Shown here piece after piece: positions 49,091-62,116 of a DNA stretch of 64,000 nt. Source of the stretch: Liolophura sinensis (taxonomy: Eukaryota; Mollusca; Polyplacophora; Chitonida; Chitonidae); NCBI RefSeq assembly GCF_032854445.1, contig NC_088305.1, positions 19,515,717-19,579,716 on the forward strand, read 5' to 3'. Each line of letters starts with the position of its first letter. The first letter of the stretch is position 1. The notes under the pieces were generated by a model, which saw only the letters and a list, made by a program, of their open reading frames with translations, was not told the DNA's origin and ran no database searches. A program made the translations under genes and the position numbers.

Positions 49091-50316
49091 TCTTTTCTCT
49101 TCACTCTGTTACTGAGAATGTGTAATTACATCTACATGTAATACACTTGAATCTACATGCAGTGCTCATAACTAAACCATAGGAAGGCCCTAGCGTCTCT
49201 TGGTAAAGTAGCAATAACACAGACTGGCATGAATATTAAACTAAGAGCAATTGAAATTTTTCTAGTATAGGACAAAAAGTATCCTCTGGATTAATGGTAT
49301 CTAGGGAAAAAAATTAATTATCCCCCTGAAGTCTACCATAGTGCTAAATTTGTCAAAGCCTGCAGTGTAGCTTAAATATTTAGCATTTTGCTTGTACATT
49401 GTATGAATAGTCCATGACCAGAAGTCACCCAGTAACAAGGCTGTGCTCTGTATGCCCTCAGTGTAGGAATGCATTAATTTAATAAATGATGCCCAATTAC
49501 AGCTGAAGCCTTTTCTTTCCATAGAGAACAATGATAAGCAACAATGAGATGCAGCAAGAATTTATGATAATTACATGCTTCTTCCAGCCAGATTTTGATG
49601 AGCCTACACTCCACTGAGCCGTGCGAAAAATTGGAATCTGATGTTGGTTAGTGTTTTACCTGTTGTCAGCGGACAGTACTTGTGCATGTATGTTAATACA
49701 GGTGTAAACCAGGACCCTGTACAATACTGATAGTGCGTAATCTGCTTGTGAACCAGCAGGTGGTGGACGGGATATAGGTTGTCACTGAGCTGTGGGCAAA
49801 CGGTGGCCTGTTTGATCAAGGTCCTCTTACTCTGTCACATGTCCTTATAAGTACATGTGCATGCAGTCACTTGCGTGTACATACTGATTGTACGTTACAC
49901 AACAGCCCAGTGCGTATTGTACTGTGCACACAGCATGTGCTGTGGCTGCTTTGATGTCTTTGACTCAGGTATTAAATAGTATGGTGTGCATTTATGTACA
50001 TTGGATGCATCTACTTAGTTCAAATATACCACATGTACGTATGTACTGTATCTACACATAGACTGTTACACTCTGCATGCATGTGCCGAACAGTTCACAT
50101 CTACACATAGACCATTACCCTCTGCATGCGTGTGCCAAACACTTTACATCTACACTAGCAACTGTACACGTACATGTACATTATTCATCTTATTACATGT
50201 GATACATGTACATGTGATGTTCATGTACACTTTAGAATTTACATAGCTATACGTGTATATGTATAGATGTGCACAGTGTACTTCTACACTGTGTAGACAC
50301 ACTATACATGTACAAA

Positions 50317-50520
50317 CTGTAATTCTTCAACCTTTTTTGCATGTTCAAAAGGTGTTCATTCAAGCAACTGCTGAAGGCATTATTAATTTTTTGTACACTG
50401 ATAAAATTATAATTTTTGTGAAGCCCTGAAATTGGCCGATCCAACCAATGCAAAGTTGTCTTAAAAATCAATTTTAAAACATGCATAAATTGCATTGAAA
50501 GTGGCTGAGGAATAAGGGTA
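50317..50520. mobile_element. MITE family A copy
   Basis: Left end TGTAATTCTTCAACCTTTTT and right end GAGGAATAAGGGTA. The centre carries GAAATTGGCCGATCCAACCA. Confidence 0.75.
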
Positions 50521-50987
50521 TTTCTACACCATACTGTATGTACACATACACTATACATGTTGATGTGTACATGTAGGTCTGTGTGTTATATGAAAAATGT
50601 CAGTAAGTGTACAAATCTGAAACTGAACAGTGAATTACATGTTACAAATGTAGGTCAGGTATGATCAGGAGGAGCAGATCGATCTTGAAAGTTTGGGGAC
50701 TACGTCTCAAATAAGGTGAGGTTCCAGGAGGCTGTGTAAACAGTGGGGTGGGGAACAGTGTGGGCTTCAGACGTAGCAAACTTGAAAATAATGTTTAAGC
50801 TGGTGTGGGACATAACTGGGAAATTTTCCAGCTAACCTACCCACTTCATTGAAAGGTTACAATGTTATTTACATCAAAATTTGGTCCAGTACCAAACAGT
50901 TGATCACCATCAAAATACTGTTTTATGCAGAACATCGCACTGTACGTGGATTTGATTAGACCTGCAATTGTTGTAAACCAAATTCAG

Positions 50988-51055
50988 CACCATGCCAGAC
51001 ATGCCAACACCATGCCAGACATGCCAACACCAATCCAGACATGCCAACACCATGC
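50988..51055. repeat. 18-bp tandem repeat, four copies
   Basis: Unit CACCATGCCAGACATGCCAA, with one CAATCC variant. Confidence 0.8.
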
Positions 51056-51593
51056 TGCTGCAGTTCTGGCGCCATTCATCTGCGGTTCTGACACCAGAGT
51101 GACTCGAGTCCCCGCACCGCTTTGCAGAATCTGCTGTATATGATTATAAGCCGTTTTGTATAATATGATGGACATTCATCTTCTTAATGTATATTTGGGA
51201 CAAGAAAAACGGACAATATACCTTTGTGTCTGGAATTACCATAAAACAATGCCAGCAAAATCTGCAACAGCTATATTTTGCTTAACTGGTAGCTTTCAGA
51301 ATGACAATGTGCTCTAACTGTGACTGTTCATGTACATTGTAATAGATGTTGTGTTCCCCGTCCTCTGCTTGAACACCTACATGTACCGGCAACATTGTTT
51401 TTCTCTGATTTGTTTAGTAATTTGTTCTAAAACGGCCTGGCTGTGACCAACTTCATGTTGAAATGTATGCACATGTAATGTAAATATGTAGGTAACACAG
51501 AACGTTTTATTGTGGCAATGTGTCATTTTTTTGGTTCTGTGTTAAAGAGGAGATGGACAAGCTAGTAAGCTACACAATGTACATGATTTCTTG

Positions 51594-51812
51594 TACCACA
51601 ATTCCTCAACATTTTCGCATATTAAAGAGCAACTGTCATGATATTTATGCACCATTGTAATTTCCTTTGCGACAAAGCTGCATTGGTTGGATTGACCAAT
51701 TTCAGGACTTCACAAAAAGTATGATTTTAGCAGCCTACATAGAATTATGTTCTCAGAATATGCTTGAATAAACACCTTGCAAACATGCGAAAAGGTTGAA
51801 GAATTACAGTAC
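51594..51812. mobile_element. MITE family A copy, well preserved
   Basis: Left end AATTCCTCAACATTTTCGCA and right end TGCGAAAAGGTTGAAGAATT. Confidence 0.75.
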
Positions 51813-52197
51813 ATGTACAGAAAATGCATGATACCTGTATGTATGCACACTTGTATGTATGGACCTGCTAGATTTTATGTTGAATAGAAAAATTCAGAAT
51901 TTTCTCGTAGAGAACAATAGTACATTGTATATACATCTATACTGAGCAAGGCAGGAAGGATGTAATTTTAACCCTCTCTTTTGTTCGGAGGCTAAAACAG
52001 TACTGCCTTTATTACATGTGCACAGCAAGATAGCTGTTGTCATTTTTGGAGTGCAGAGGTCAGGGTTTTCAGATTTTTCATTAAGCAGAAGGTTCAAACA
52101 CAGCAAGTTTGAAATGTATGCACCATTTTTTTTTTCATGTGCTCTCTGATACATGTACATGTGCATGTAACTACATGTGCATTGAACATGCATACAG

Positions 52198-52306
52198 GTC
52201 GTGGGATCCCCACAGGTTTCCTCTCACCATAATGCTGGCCACCAATGTATAAGTGAAATATTATTGAGTAGGGCGTAAAACACGAATCAGATAAATAAAT
52301 AAATGT
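52198..52306 (+). mobile_element. SINE tail fragment
   Basis: GTTTCCTCTCACCATAATGC through GGGCGTAAAACACGAATC and AATAAATAAA. Confidence 0.75.
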
Positions 52307-52769
52307 AAATATGTAAATGTAGCATTTGTTACAATCCTTGCAGCCTGAAATCCAGCCTTTGACAGGGAATTGTAGGACCTGGCCACCATGTAAAGCTGTT
52401 GACAATGAATGCATGGCCTTTGGCACATTCTGACATTTGTAGAATACCAGCAGTATGGTGTGCCTATTTGAAAAGGTATGTGGGAAAGTTTTGTTAGTGA
52501 TTTGCCAAAGGTTGCTGCCTGGTTTCCTCCAGCCACCAGCTGTTTAGTGAACACATGGAACCATATTAAAGTAAGGTTAAAAAGTAACAGTACAGAAGAT
52601 GTAATGAGTGAAATGTGAAAATTTATCTTTGTTGGTTGATTTACACACAGATATTTGTAGATTTGCTCACAGGCATTTGTAGATTTGTGGCCATTTGAAA
52701 CATCAGTCTGATTGAGGTGTTTTACTACCATTGAGTGATTTGCATGTACATGTGTTGTTGGAGTATTGT

Positions 52770-52902
52770 ACCATCAGCAACTTGCTGATGGTTGGGGGTT
52801 TCTGCCGGGCTTTGCTCGGTTTCCACCCACCTAATGCTGGCCGCTGTCGTATAAGTGAAATATTCTTGAGTATGGCGTAAAACACCAATCAAATAAGTAA
52901 GT
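52770..52902 (+). mobile_element. SINE core and tail fragment
   Basis: Core (GCCGGGCTTTGCTCGGTTTC) and tail; truncated at the 5' end. Confidence 0.75.
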
Positions 52903-54177
52903 GAATCAGACTATGAAAGGGTACATTTAATAGGAACAGGGTATATGAGTACATGTACATGTAACATGGATGATGCGTACGACTTTTACACTGAGCCATG
53001 GAGCTACATCTACTTGTAACCCAATTTGATTTTGAATGGATTAAGAGTTAAGCTTTGTGACATTAGTAAGTTTTGTCCTTTGATTGCCTTTGTAGTAAGG
53101 CTTTGGGAAGTAAACCTATTGTTCAGGCTAACATTAGCAGGCATTATGTACATCTTGGAGGTAGAGGGGAATTTTTATACCCTCTAATATTTGTCATAAA
53201 GTGTGTATAAAAGCGGAATACATGTACATGTAGAAAGGAACAGTTTGGGTTCTTAGACTAAGACTATTATTCTCTCAAACAGATTATTTCATTGGAACGA
53301 CAATCTTGTTTATTCAGTTCTTCTGTTGTCAATTCGTGATCGTCCAAAAGCTTCTTTTCTGGACAAATCCCATTGGCATCAGGCCACCACCTAGAAGGAA
53401 GTCCGATTGTAGCATTTCTTTTCCTGTTTTTTCTCACTTTGTTGAGAGAATAATCTTGTTCTGGTGCTACAAAGGAAGATTGACAAGACAGTATCGTGGT
53501 GCGCTGCAGAGACTCCCTGATTGTGCGGCTTCAGACTGTGTTAAGAGTAATCAATGGGTTCATGTACAAATGGACCACAATAACTAGAGTAACACGTAGC
53601 CTCTCCCTAGCTGTCATACAAGCGTCTGTCTGTTCAATAGTCAAAAGGTCAGGACGTCTGGGACTTGAATCGTGTGCTTAACAAGTATTGAAAAACTAAA
53701 GTATTTTTTTCAGTATGGTGTGTAACCATAAATATGCTTCACAGTAAATTAATGAATTGATTACGGTTAGGTAGAGTTTCTTTTGTGGCAGTAATTGTTA
53801 TACATGTACATGTAGTGCACATGCAACAGTCTAATGCAAAGTGCATTTTTTTCAGGTGACACCATCTTTTTTTTTGAGTTTTTATTTGGCGAGCCGTCAC
53901 TAAAAATTCCCCTGAATGGAATAAAAGTATGACTGAAAATCCACCTTTTTAAGGTTTGATCAATCTTGATGTTTTTATGATTTTCCAGTGTTTTTCCCCA
54001 GGCTTTCGGACAGTGTAAATATGTCTTTAACAGGAAAAAATCCCGTAATAGTCCAGTATTTCCAACAAATTAGGTGATTTTCAAGTTTTGTTTTTATGTT
54101 TATCCAACAAGAATCTGTTTTTCGTGTGGCAGCAGAGCAAAGGGGTGCCTTTATGACATGTCATCAGTATTTTAAGC

Positions 54178-54400
54178 CAGTATGGCACAATGGCCCAGGA
54201 GTCTCTCACCAGTGTAGTCTCTGTGAGTTCAAGTCCAGCTCATGCTGGCTTCCTCTCCGCTCAATCAAGTGGGAAGATCTAACTCCAACCTGTGGATGGC
54301 AATGTGTTTCCTTGGGGCACTGCTGAGTTTCCTCTCACCATAATGCTGGAAGTGAAATATTCTTGAGTATAGCGTGAAAGATCAATCAAATAAATGCATA
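54178..54400 (+). mobile_element. SINE copy, partial head
   Basis: Starts within the head (GGCCCAGGAGTCTCTCACC) and runs through core and tail. The core is missing about 25 bp before the tail. Confidence 0.8.
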
Positions 54401-54915
54401 CATGTATGTTAGGGGTGTTGAATATGACAGTGTACATCCACAACATATACAATGTTTTTTTGAGGGATTGAAAGTGGGGAAGGGTGCGTCCAAAACCCAC
54501 TGATGTACATGTAATGAAATGTAGTGAATTCATCATGGTTAATGAGATTGACTTGGACTGTTTTCACTGTGGCATATATACTTATATACTGTACATAGTA
54601 CATGTATCTTTTAATTGTACATGTATGAACCAACCTGTTTAAATGTTCAAATAACCTATCCAGTTTGCTAAGTGTTTTCTCATTTGGATATAATGGCGTT
54701 CAATATGTACAGTTGTACAGGTGCATATGAGCTCTGCGCTACCTGGCGACTAGTCTGTTATGGTGTCTTTGGGACCTCTTTTGTGTAAACTGTCATGTTG
54801 CTACGCTATAATTAGCACAGACTGCATACCTTAATGACAACAGGCGACCCCGCAAACTGAAGTGACTTGGTAACCATTGAACGGGTGCTGTAAGACAGAA
54901 ACCTGAAAACTTAGG

Positions 54916-55132
54916 TACCCTAATTTCTCAACCTTTTCACAAATAAAATAGCTACTTCAGTACAAATTATGCACCTTTTTAATTTGACTGTGGAGATAAA
55001 ACTACATGGGTTGATTTGATGAGTTGCAGAACTTCACAAAAAGTGTGATTTTATCCATCTACACAGAATAATACCCTCAGACTATGTTTAATAAACATGG
55101 TGTAAACATGCAAAAAAGTTGAAGTATTACAG
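54916..55132. mobile_element. MITE family A copy
   Basis: Left end TACCCTAATTTCTCAACCTT and right end GCAAAAAAGTTGAAGTATTA. Confidence 0.7.
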
Positions 55133-56138
55133 TGTGGATGTTGATGTTCCTCTTAAACATTGATGTTCATGTACACAAGTGCTTACCAAAAAATGATCAA
55201 GGTGTTTATTTGTGAAATAAATTTGCCTGTTTTTAGTCATACTGTACTTAATAATGTGCATGTTGTATACAAGTACATGAAGGTGTGGACGGGAAAGGTA
55301 ATAAATTATGCATGCACCCAGTAGTCATGCCGTGACCCCATTCATGGTGGATTTTCATAGTTTTAACATACATGTACAGCAGGTCTGATTGGTATAGAAG
55401 TACTCATATATATCTGATTTAATTGAGTTTTTGTGAGACCTTAGTGGACCTTCTGGCAATAAATGTGCATGGCACCAATGTACATCATAATTATAAAACT
55501 TCGGAAAGCGAAGTGACTGCATTACATTAAAGGGAATTGTTAACAGAATTAGCGTATGTATGCTTTGTCTTGTATTTACATGTGTATTAGTTGATCTTAG
55601 TCAAGAAAGTGTAGCAACTGAAGCCCATAAAATATGCTGATGACATATCCTGAAATGCCTTTAGGTACATACGTACCCAACAGATGCTAATGAAAGGTAA
55701 AGGTCATGTACATGTATATACCAATGTACCAGTGTAAAAGTGTAACCTGTCCAAAGGGTCACAAAGGTTAAGGTCATTTGGGTTCCTCAGCCAAATGAAC
55801 TGCTGCTGGTCATGCATGGATTTATTCTATTTTAGATGATCATATTCAGGTTAAGCACAGGTATTATTAAAGACTTCAGTCATGTGTAAGGTTTCTGTGT
55901 GTCCAGCTGACCTGATGTTCTCTGCTCAGAGTACAGAACTATCTGCACCAGCCATTTTCTGTGTACCTGCATGAGGCCCCTCTGCCATTCATGAACTTTG
56001 TTGATTCAATCGGAAATCACTCAGTCCTTCTCATTTGAAGTGAAAAGAAAGCCAAAAAATGAGCCTGCATGTACATGGTATGTGTGAGTGGAAAGACCTC
56101 TGGAAACTAAAAGTACATGTTCATGGACATGTGGAATT

Positions 56139-56268
56139 GTCAACAACCTCTGAATAGTGAGTGGGTTTCTCCCGGCCTCTGCAAGGTTTCTTCCAACCAC
56201 AATGCTGGCTAACATATGAGTGAAAATTCTAAAGTACAGCTTAAAACGCCAGTCAAAGTAAATAAATC
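56139..56268 (+). mobile_element. SINE core and tail fragment
   Basis: Core CTCCCGGCCTCTGCAAGGTT and a tail with several small deletions. Confidence 0.7.
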
Positions 56269-56906
56269 TGGAACTGTCTTCACCTGTTTCAGTCCTTTTC
56301 AATGAATTATGTTCAGTCAGATATTTCAAGTTCAAGGTGGACTTTTACCCATTAGCAGTGGTATCAGTGACATCATGAATATTTTTTTTTAGGTCAAACC
56401 CAGTGTACATACTTATAGAGTGTTGGAATAACTCATGGTGTTGGAATATACATGGGTGTATGTGACTGTTTAAAAAAAGAATTACACGTACTTCCTGGTC
56501 CACAGTTGAAAATAATAAAGTGAGAGTAATGTCACATCACTGGCACGTATGCTAGTTGTATACAACATCGTCAGTATTGTACATGTAAGTAAAACATTCT
56601 GTCAGATTCAACCATTGCATATTACACAGTGAAAAAAAATTCTTAAAAAAAAAAAAAAAAATTGAATGTAAGGTATATGTACAGTGTAAATATTTTTGGA
56701 AATATCTGGTATATATACAAGTATGGTCCATTTGAGAACATTGAAGTGGCATTTATGTTCAATAACACTACTTGGTAGACTAACTTATTTCTGGATTTGT
56801 TTTCTGTTGTTACAAGCTTACAGTGATAGTGACAAGTCAATGTTTAAATCAGAGTGGCCCTTCAGACTGTAAAGAGTTATAGTAGAAATGTTATATTCAG
56901 ATTTGA

Positions 56907-57080
56907 TTTATTTATTTATTTCATTGGTGTTTTATATACTCCAGAATATCTCATTTATACGATGGCAGCCAGCATTATGGTGGGTGGAAACTGGGCAAAG
57001 CCCGGGGGGAAACCCAAGACCTTCCCACATACGGCCGGAGAGGAAGCCAGCATGAGCTGGACTTGAACTCACAGCGACCG
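56907..57080 (-). mobile_element. 5'-truncated SINE with perfect target duplication
   Basis: Tail and core to AACTCACAGCGACCG. TATTCAGATTTGA lies at 56894-56906 and 57081-57093. Confidence 0.88.
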
Positions 57081-57230
57081 TATTCAGATTTGAGGGCTGT
57101 ATACTGTGTACATGTATATTATTAAATATATGCTTACATTTTTAAGTTTATAGTTATACTGTACCCTTTTCACACACGTAGTTCTTCCATGTACGTGTAA
57201 TGCACATGTGCTCACATGAACTTGTATAAT

Positions 57231-57484
57231 TATTATTTATTTATTTATTTGATTGGTGTTTTACGCCGTACTCAAGAATATTTCACTTATACGACGGCGG
57301 CCAGCATTATGGTTGCTCTTAATTTTCAGATGACCATCTGCAAATTGCTGGCAGACCTTCCCATGTACGGCCAGAGAGGAAGCCAGCATGAGCTGGACTT
57401 GAACTCACAGTGACTGCATTGGTGAGCGGCTTATGGGTCATTACGCTGCGCTAGCACGCTAACCAACTGAGCCACGGAGGCCCC
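57231..57484 (-). mobile_element. SINE copy, young, perfect target duplication
   Basis: Full head (GCCTCCGTGGCTCAGTTGGT) and near-consensus tail. AACTTGTATAAT is repeated exactly at 57219-57230 and 57485-57496. Part of the core after CAGCATTATGGT is replaced by a short unrelated segment. Confidence 0.9.
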
Positions 57485-57719
57485 AACTTGTATAATGTGG
57501 GGCGTATTAGCAGTGTTGATCATATACATGTACATCTACTTGTAACTGAATGTCCTTTTAGACCTGTGTATTTTTAACACATTTGTATCTCTGGTCCAAA
57601 AAGCCCCATTTTATCATGCAGTTGATGCTACCTTTAATATTTCGCGTTGGGAAAATGAAATTTTTATTGGCTGGGTTGGTCAATTTTAGATCTGCCATGC
57701 ACATGTAGGCCTTGCAGAG

Positions 57720-57960
57720 AAATTCCATCAACCTCAGTGACAGTGTTCGGGAATCAGATTACAGACAGGAGAGTTTTTATCCTAGCTTTGTTTCGGTGCT
57801 GTGCTATCTGTCGCAGCTTGAATTAATATCGGCCTACAGAGGTATTGAGTGAAATAAGCTAGTTGTTATGATACCACTGTGCTCCCTTAATCAAATATTG
57901 ATGAGGATAATCACTGTGTTCTATTTGGAGGCTTCAAGTCCTAGCTATTGGCCTTTTCAC
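57720..57960. other. Second unique island in the putative intron
   Basis: Complex sequence with homeodomain-type sites (GAATTAATATC, TAATCAAATATTGAT); function unknown. Confidence 0.25.
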
Positions 57961-57968
57961 TGAACAGC

Positions 57969-57969
<1 letters not shown>

Positions 57970-58000
<31 letters not shown>
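57970..58000. repeat. Poly-T tract of about 30 bases
   Basis: Uninterrupted T run. Confidence 0.9.
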
Positions 58001-58661
58001 CTCCACTGTCTTGTTACAGCTTGCAAACATGCTGATGTCAGGACGATTACAGGATACCAAAGCAAGTTGATACATTGACAAAAAAAAAAAAGGCTCTCGT
58101 GAAAGCAATGGCTTAATTTCCGGATTGTAAGCTGGGTCAGGAATTAAGACGGCCGAGGGCAACCCGGGTGGTTTATGTTATCTCCCCTTACTGCCATCAT
58201 TAGATTACAATTAACCTACACAAGTCTGTATGTGTGTGTGTGTGTGTGTGGCGTGTTCTTGTACATTCTAAGTGTACTTCAGTCTTCAGATCAATTGAAT
58301 TATGCATATTAAAAAGAATGAAGTACATGCAGCATCATGGTCCCTTCAACATTTGAACAATGCGCTGTAATCAGCTGTACTGTAAATTCTGACATTTCAT
58401 GATGTAAGAAAGATACACGCTTATGTATTCTAGTTTTGCCATTGAGTCTCACACTTAAGTAGGAGGGGTAGGATAATAGCCTGCTGGGAAAAGATGAATT
58501 TCAGCAACAAAAACTAAAGTAAAACGTTTCTAGGACATTTATTTGCCTCTTAAAATGCTGTTTTGGTACAAAATTTTAGATTATCTACTTCCCTTGCGAT
58601 TTTGATATGTGTACAGGATGAGCATTATGTACAGTAACATGTCCAAGTGTATACATACATG

Positions 58662-60402
58662 TACATTTACAGGGTTGGGATGCTTAAACCGTGCCAAGAT
58701 GTACATGTACAGGGTTGGGATGCTTAAACCCTGCCTAGATGTACACGTACAGTGTTGGGATGCTTAAACCCTGCCAAGATGTACATGTACAGGGTTGGGA
58801 TGCTTAAACCCTGCCTAGATGTACACGTACAGTGTTGGGATGCCTAACCCTGCCAAGGTGTACATATACAGGGTTAGGATGCTTAAACCCTGCCAAGATG
58901 TACATGTACAGGGTTGGGATGCTTAAACCGTGCCAAGATATTCATGTACAGTGTTGGGATGCCTAACCCTGCCAAGATGTACATGTACAGGGTTGGGATG
59001 CTTAAACCCTGCCAAGATGTACATTTACAGGGTTGGGATGCTTAAACCCTGCCAAGATGTATATGTACAGGGTTGGGATGTTTAAACCCTGCCAAGATGT
59101 ACATGTACAGGGTTGGGATGCTTAAACCCTGCCAAGATGTACATGTACAGGGTTGGGATGCTTAAACCGTGCCAAGATATTCATGTACAGGGTTGGGATG
59201 CATAAACCGTGCCAAGATGTACATGTACAGGGTTGGGATGCTTAAACCCTGCCAAGATGTACATGTACAGGGTTGGGATGTTTAAACCCTGCCAAGATGT
59301 ACATGTACAGGGTTGGGATGTTTTAAACCCTGCCAAGATGTACATGTACAGGGTTGGGATGCTTAAACCGTGCCGAGATGTACATGTACAGGGATGGGAT
59401 GCTTAAACCCTGCCAAGATGTACATGTACAGGGTTGGGATGCTTAAACCTGGCCAAGATGTACATGTACAGGGGTGGGATGCTTAAACCCTGCCAAGATG
59501 TATATGTACAGGGTTGGGATGTTTAAACCCTGCCAAGATGTACATGTACAGGGTTGGGATGCTTAAACCGTGCCAAGATGTACATGTACAGGGTTGGGAT
59601 GCTTAAACCCTGCCAAGATGTACATGTACAGGGTTGGGATGTTTAAACCCTGCCAAGATGTACATGTACAGGGTTGGGATGTTTTAAACCCTGCCAAGAT
59701 GTACATGTACAGGGTTGGGATGCTTAAACCGTGCCGAGATGTACATGTACAGGGATGGGATGCTTAAACCCTGCCAAGATGTACATGTACAGGGTTGGGA
59801 TGTTTTAAACCCTGCCAAGATGTACATGTACAGGGTTGGGATGCTTAGACCCTGCGAGTATGTACACGTACAGTGTTGGGATGCTTAAACCGTGCCAAGA
59901 TGTACATGCACAGGGGTGGGATGCTTAAACCCTGCCAAGATGTACATGTACAGGGTTAGGATGTTTAAACCCTGCCAAGATGTATATGTACAGGGTTGGG
60001 ATGCTTAAACCGTGCCAAGGTATTCATGTACAGTGTTGGGATGCATAAACCGTGCCAAGATGTACATGTACAGGGTTGGGATGCTTAAACCTGGCCAAGA
60101 TGTACATGTACAGGGGTGGGATGCTTAAACCCGGGCAAACAGTACATGTACAGGGTTGGGATGCTTAAACTGTGCCGAGATGTACATGTACAGGGATGGG
60201 ATGCTTAAACCCTGCCAGGATGTACATGTACAGGGTTGGGATGTTTTAAACCCTGCCAAGATGTACATGTACAGGGTTGGGATGCTTAGACCCTGCCAGT
60301 ATGTACACGTACAGTGTTGGGATGCTTAAACCGTGCCAAGATACATGTATTCATGTACAGGGTTGGGATGTTTTAACCCTGCCAAGATGTACATGTACAG
60401 GG
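58662..60402. repeat. 40-bp satellite, about 43 copies, with higher-order repeats
   Basis: Unit GATGTACATGTACAGGGTTG GGATGCTTAAACCCTGCCAA. Each unit carries the 12-bp palindrome TGTACATGTACA. Units with a T insertion (GTTTTAAACC) and with GTGCCGAGAT recur 361 bp apart, and 59209-59406 is repeated at 59570-59767 with no coding difference. Confidence 0.93.
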
Positions 60403-61854
60403 GTAAGCAATAAATCACTGCTGTATATAAGGTTTCTGTGGTGGATACATTTATACAAGTGTAGATCTACGATACATTCTAATAAATACCTGCCAGAGAT
60501 CGTGAAAGCTGACATCATCATGAACATAGATCTGTATGACTATGTTCCCTGCCAACAGATAATATTTCCTGGATTTTCAGGAGCTACAAGGATCAGGACG
60601 AAGCCTGGCTGCCTTGTATTAACTAAGATTCATGTTCATGTCAGTTACAACCGGCTGATCGATGTCTCTCACCCATTAGAGACATGCTTGTTAGAATCCT
60701 GTCATTTCGGAGCTATCGTATAACTCTATCTTGGATAATGAGAGATGAGACTAAAGTGACATCATAAGTCTATGCAGAGTCCTGATGGACTTCAATGAAA
60801 GCCTTGAGTGTCACGCAGACAGAATGGAAAGCGGATTGGATGTAGGGAACAGGTGAACAGTTCATTCTGAAAAGTGAGATGGAAAATCCAGCTTCTGACT
60901 ACTGCAGTTATGACTTTTAGTCAAAAGCTTTACCACCTAGTACAAAGCAGTGATCTATTCTCCTGTCTGGAATATAAAAGTAATTTATCTGTTTTGTAAA
61001 TGTATTATTATTATTATCAACTTCATACAGTATGCGATGCCATGCAGCGTAAATTGTTGTTGTCAGGACAGGATAGATTTTTCCGGTGTCGTCCGAGGAT
61101 ATAAATATACATGTGTAAAGTTGAAACTGCAAATTTTTACTTGTATTTACATAAGAGGAAGTCCCCTAAAACCAGGAAGAAATAAAATAAATAAATAGGT
61201 GGATTTTCAGTTTGTGTTTATTCCATTTTTGGGATTTGTTAATGTCAGCTCATCTATAAAACAAAAATAAAATTGGTTCTGCTGTACATTTTTCACGAAC
61301 TGCATATAGATGTACATGTATATATGCTCATGTACACGCACAGTATTATTGATACGGTGTGTCGGAAACCATGCGTTCTAATAAGTAGATCACCATGGTA
61401 ACACTTTCTTGCATTAATTGAGTATGGGATATCTTTGTCATGTTTGTGGGTAACATGTACCATTTTATGATATTAATCATATATTACACATATGTGCCTT
61501 ATGTTTTGCATCTACAATGTACCGCAATTTGTGGTGTTTGTTGGATACATGTATGTCTCTTGTCATATGGTTGTACATTTCAAAGGATTATGCAGAATTA
61601 CATAAGCCAGTTGCCATTTCTGTTACATTTGTAACATCAGAGGTTTTGTGCCTGTTTGATGTTTTCCCAGTGTTTGGACTCCTGGGTTTTTACATAACAT
61701 AGATGTGATCTGTCATATTTATTAACTGGTTACATAGATCCAGTTTTTTACTTAAATGGAAAGCATGCCAAGACTGCAAACAAACAACCTCTGCAGACCA
61801 GGACACAAGTCAGTTGATAACATACATGGAAGGGAATCTCGAAAACACTGGTTG

Positions 61855-62116
61855 AATATATTTATTTACTTATTTATTTATTTACTTGTTTATTTGATTG
61901 GTGTTTTACCCTGTACTCAAGAATATTTCACTTATACAAGAGAGGCCAGCATTATGGTGGGAGGAAACTGGGCAGAGCCCGGCAAAAACCCACAACCACT
62001 CGCAGGCTACTAACAGACATTCCCACGTATGGCTGGAGAGAGAAGCCAGGATGAGCTGAACTTGAACTCACAACCACCGCATTAGTGGAAGTCTCCAGAG
62101 TCATTGTTCCATGCTG
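61855..62116 (-). mobile_element. SINE copy with an unusually long direct repeat
   Basis: Full-length family member. The flanks 61820-61854 and 62117-62151 are 35-bp direct repeats with four differences. Confidence 0.85.

Noticed and set aside
53306..53587. 93-residue frame with a basic C-terminus
   Set aside because: No splice sites around it and no similarity that I recognise.
57400..57484. Possible tRNA gene (TGGCTCAGTTGG A-box, GTTCAAGTCC B-box)
   Set aside because: It is the head of a SINE with target duplications; the same applies to the other heads.
59209..59767. Two identical 65-residue frames
   Set aside because: By-product of the 361-bp higher-order repeat in the 40-bp satellite, not duplicated genes.
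60400..60723. Unique part of the 148-residue frame beside the satellite, with an acceptor-like TTTTCAG at 60574
   Set aside because: No matching donor or known domain; the frame's start lies in the satellite.
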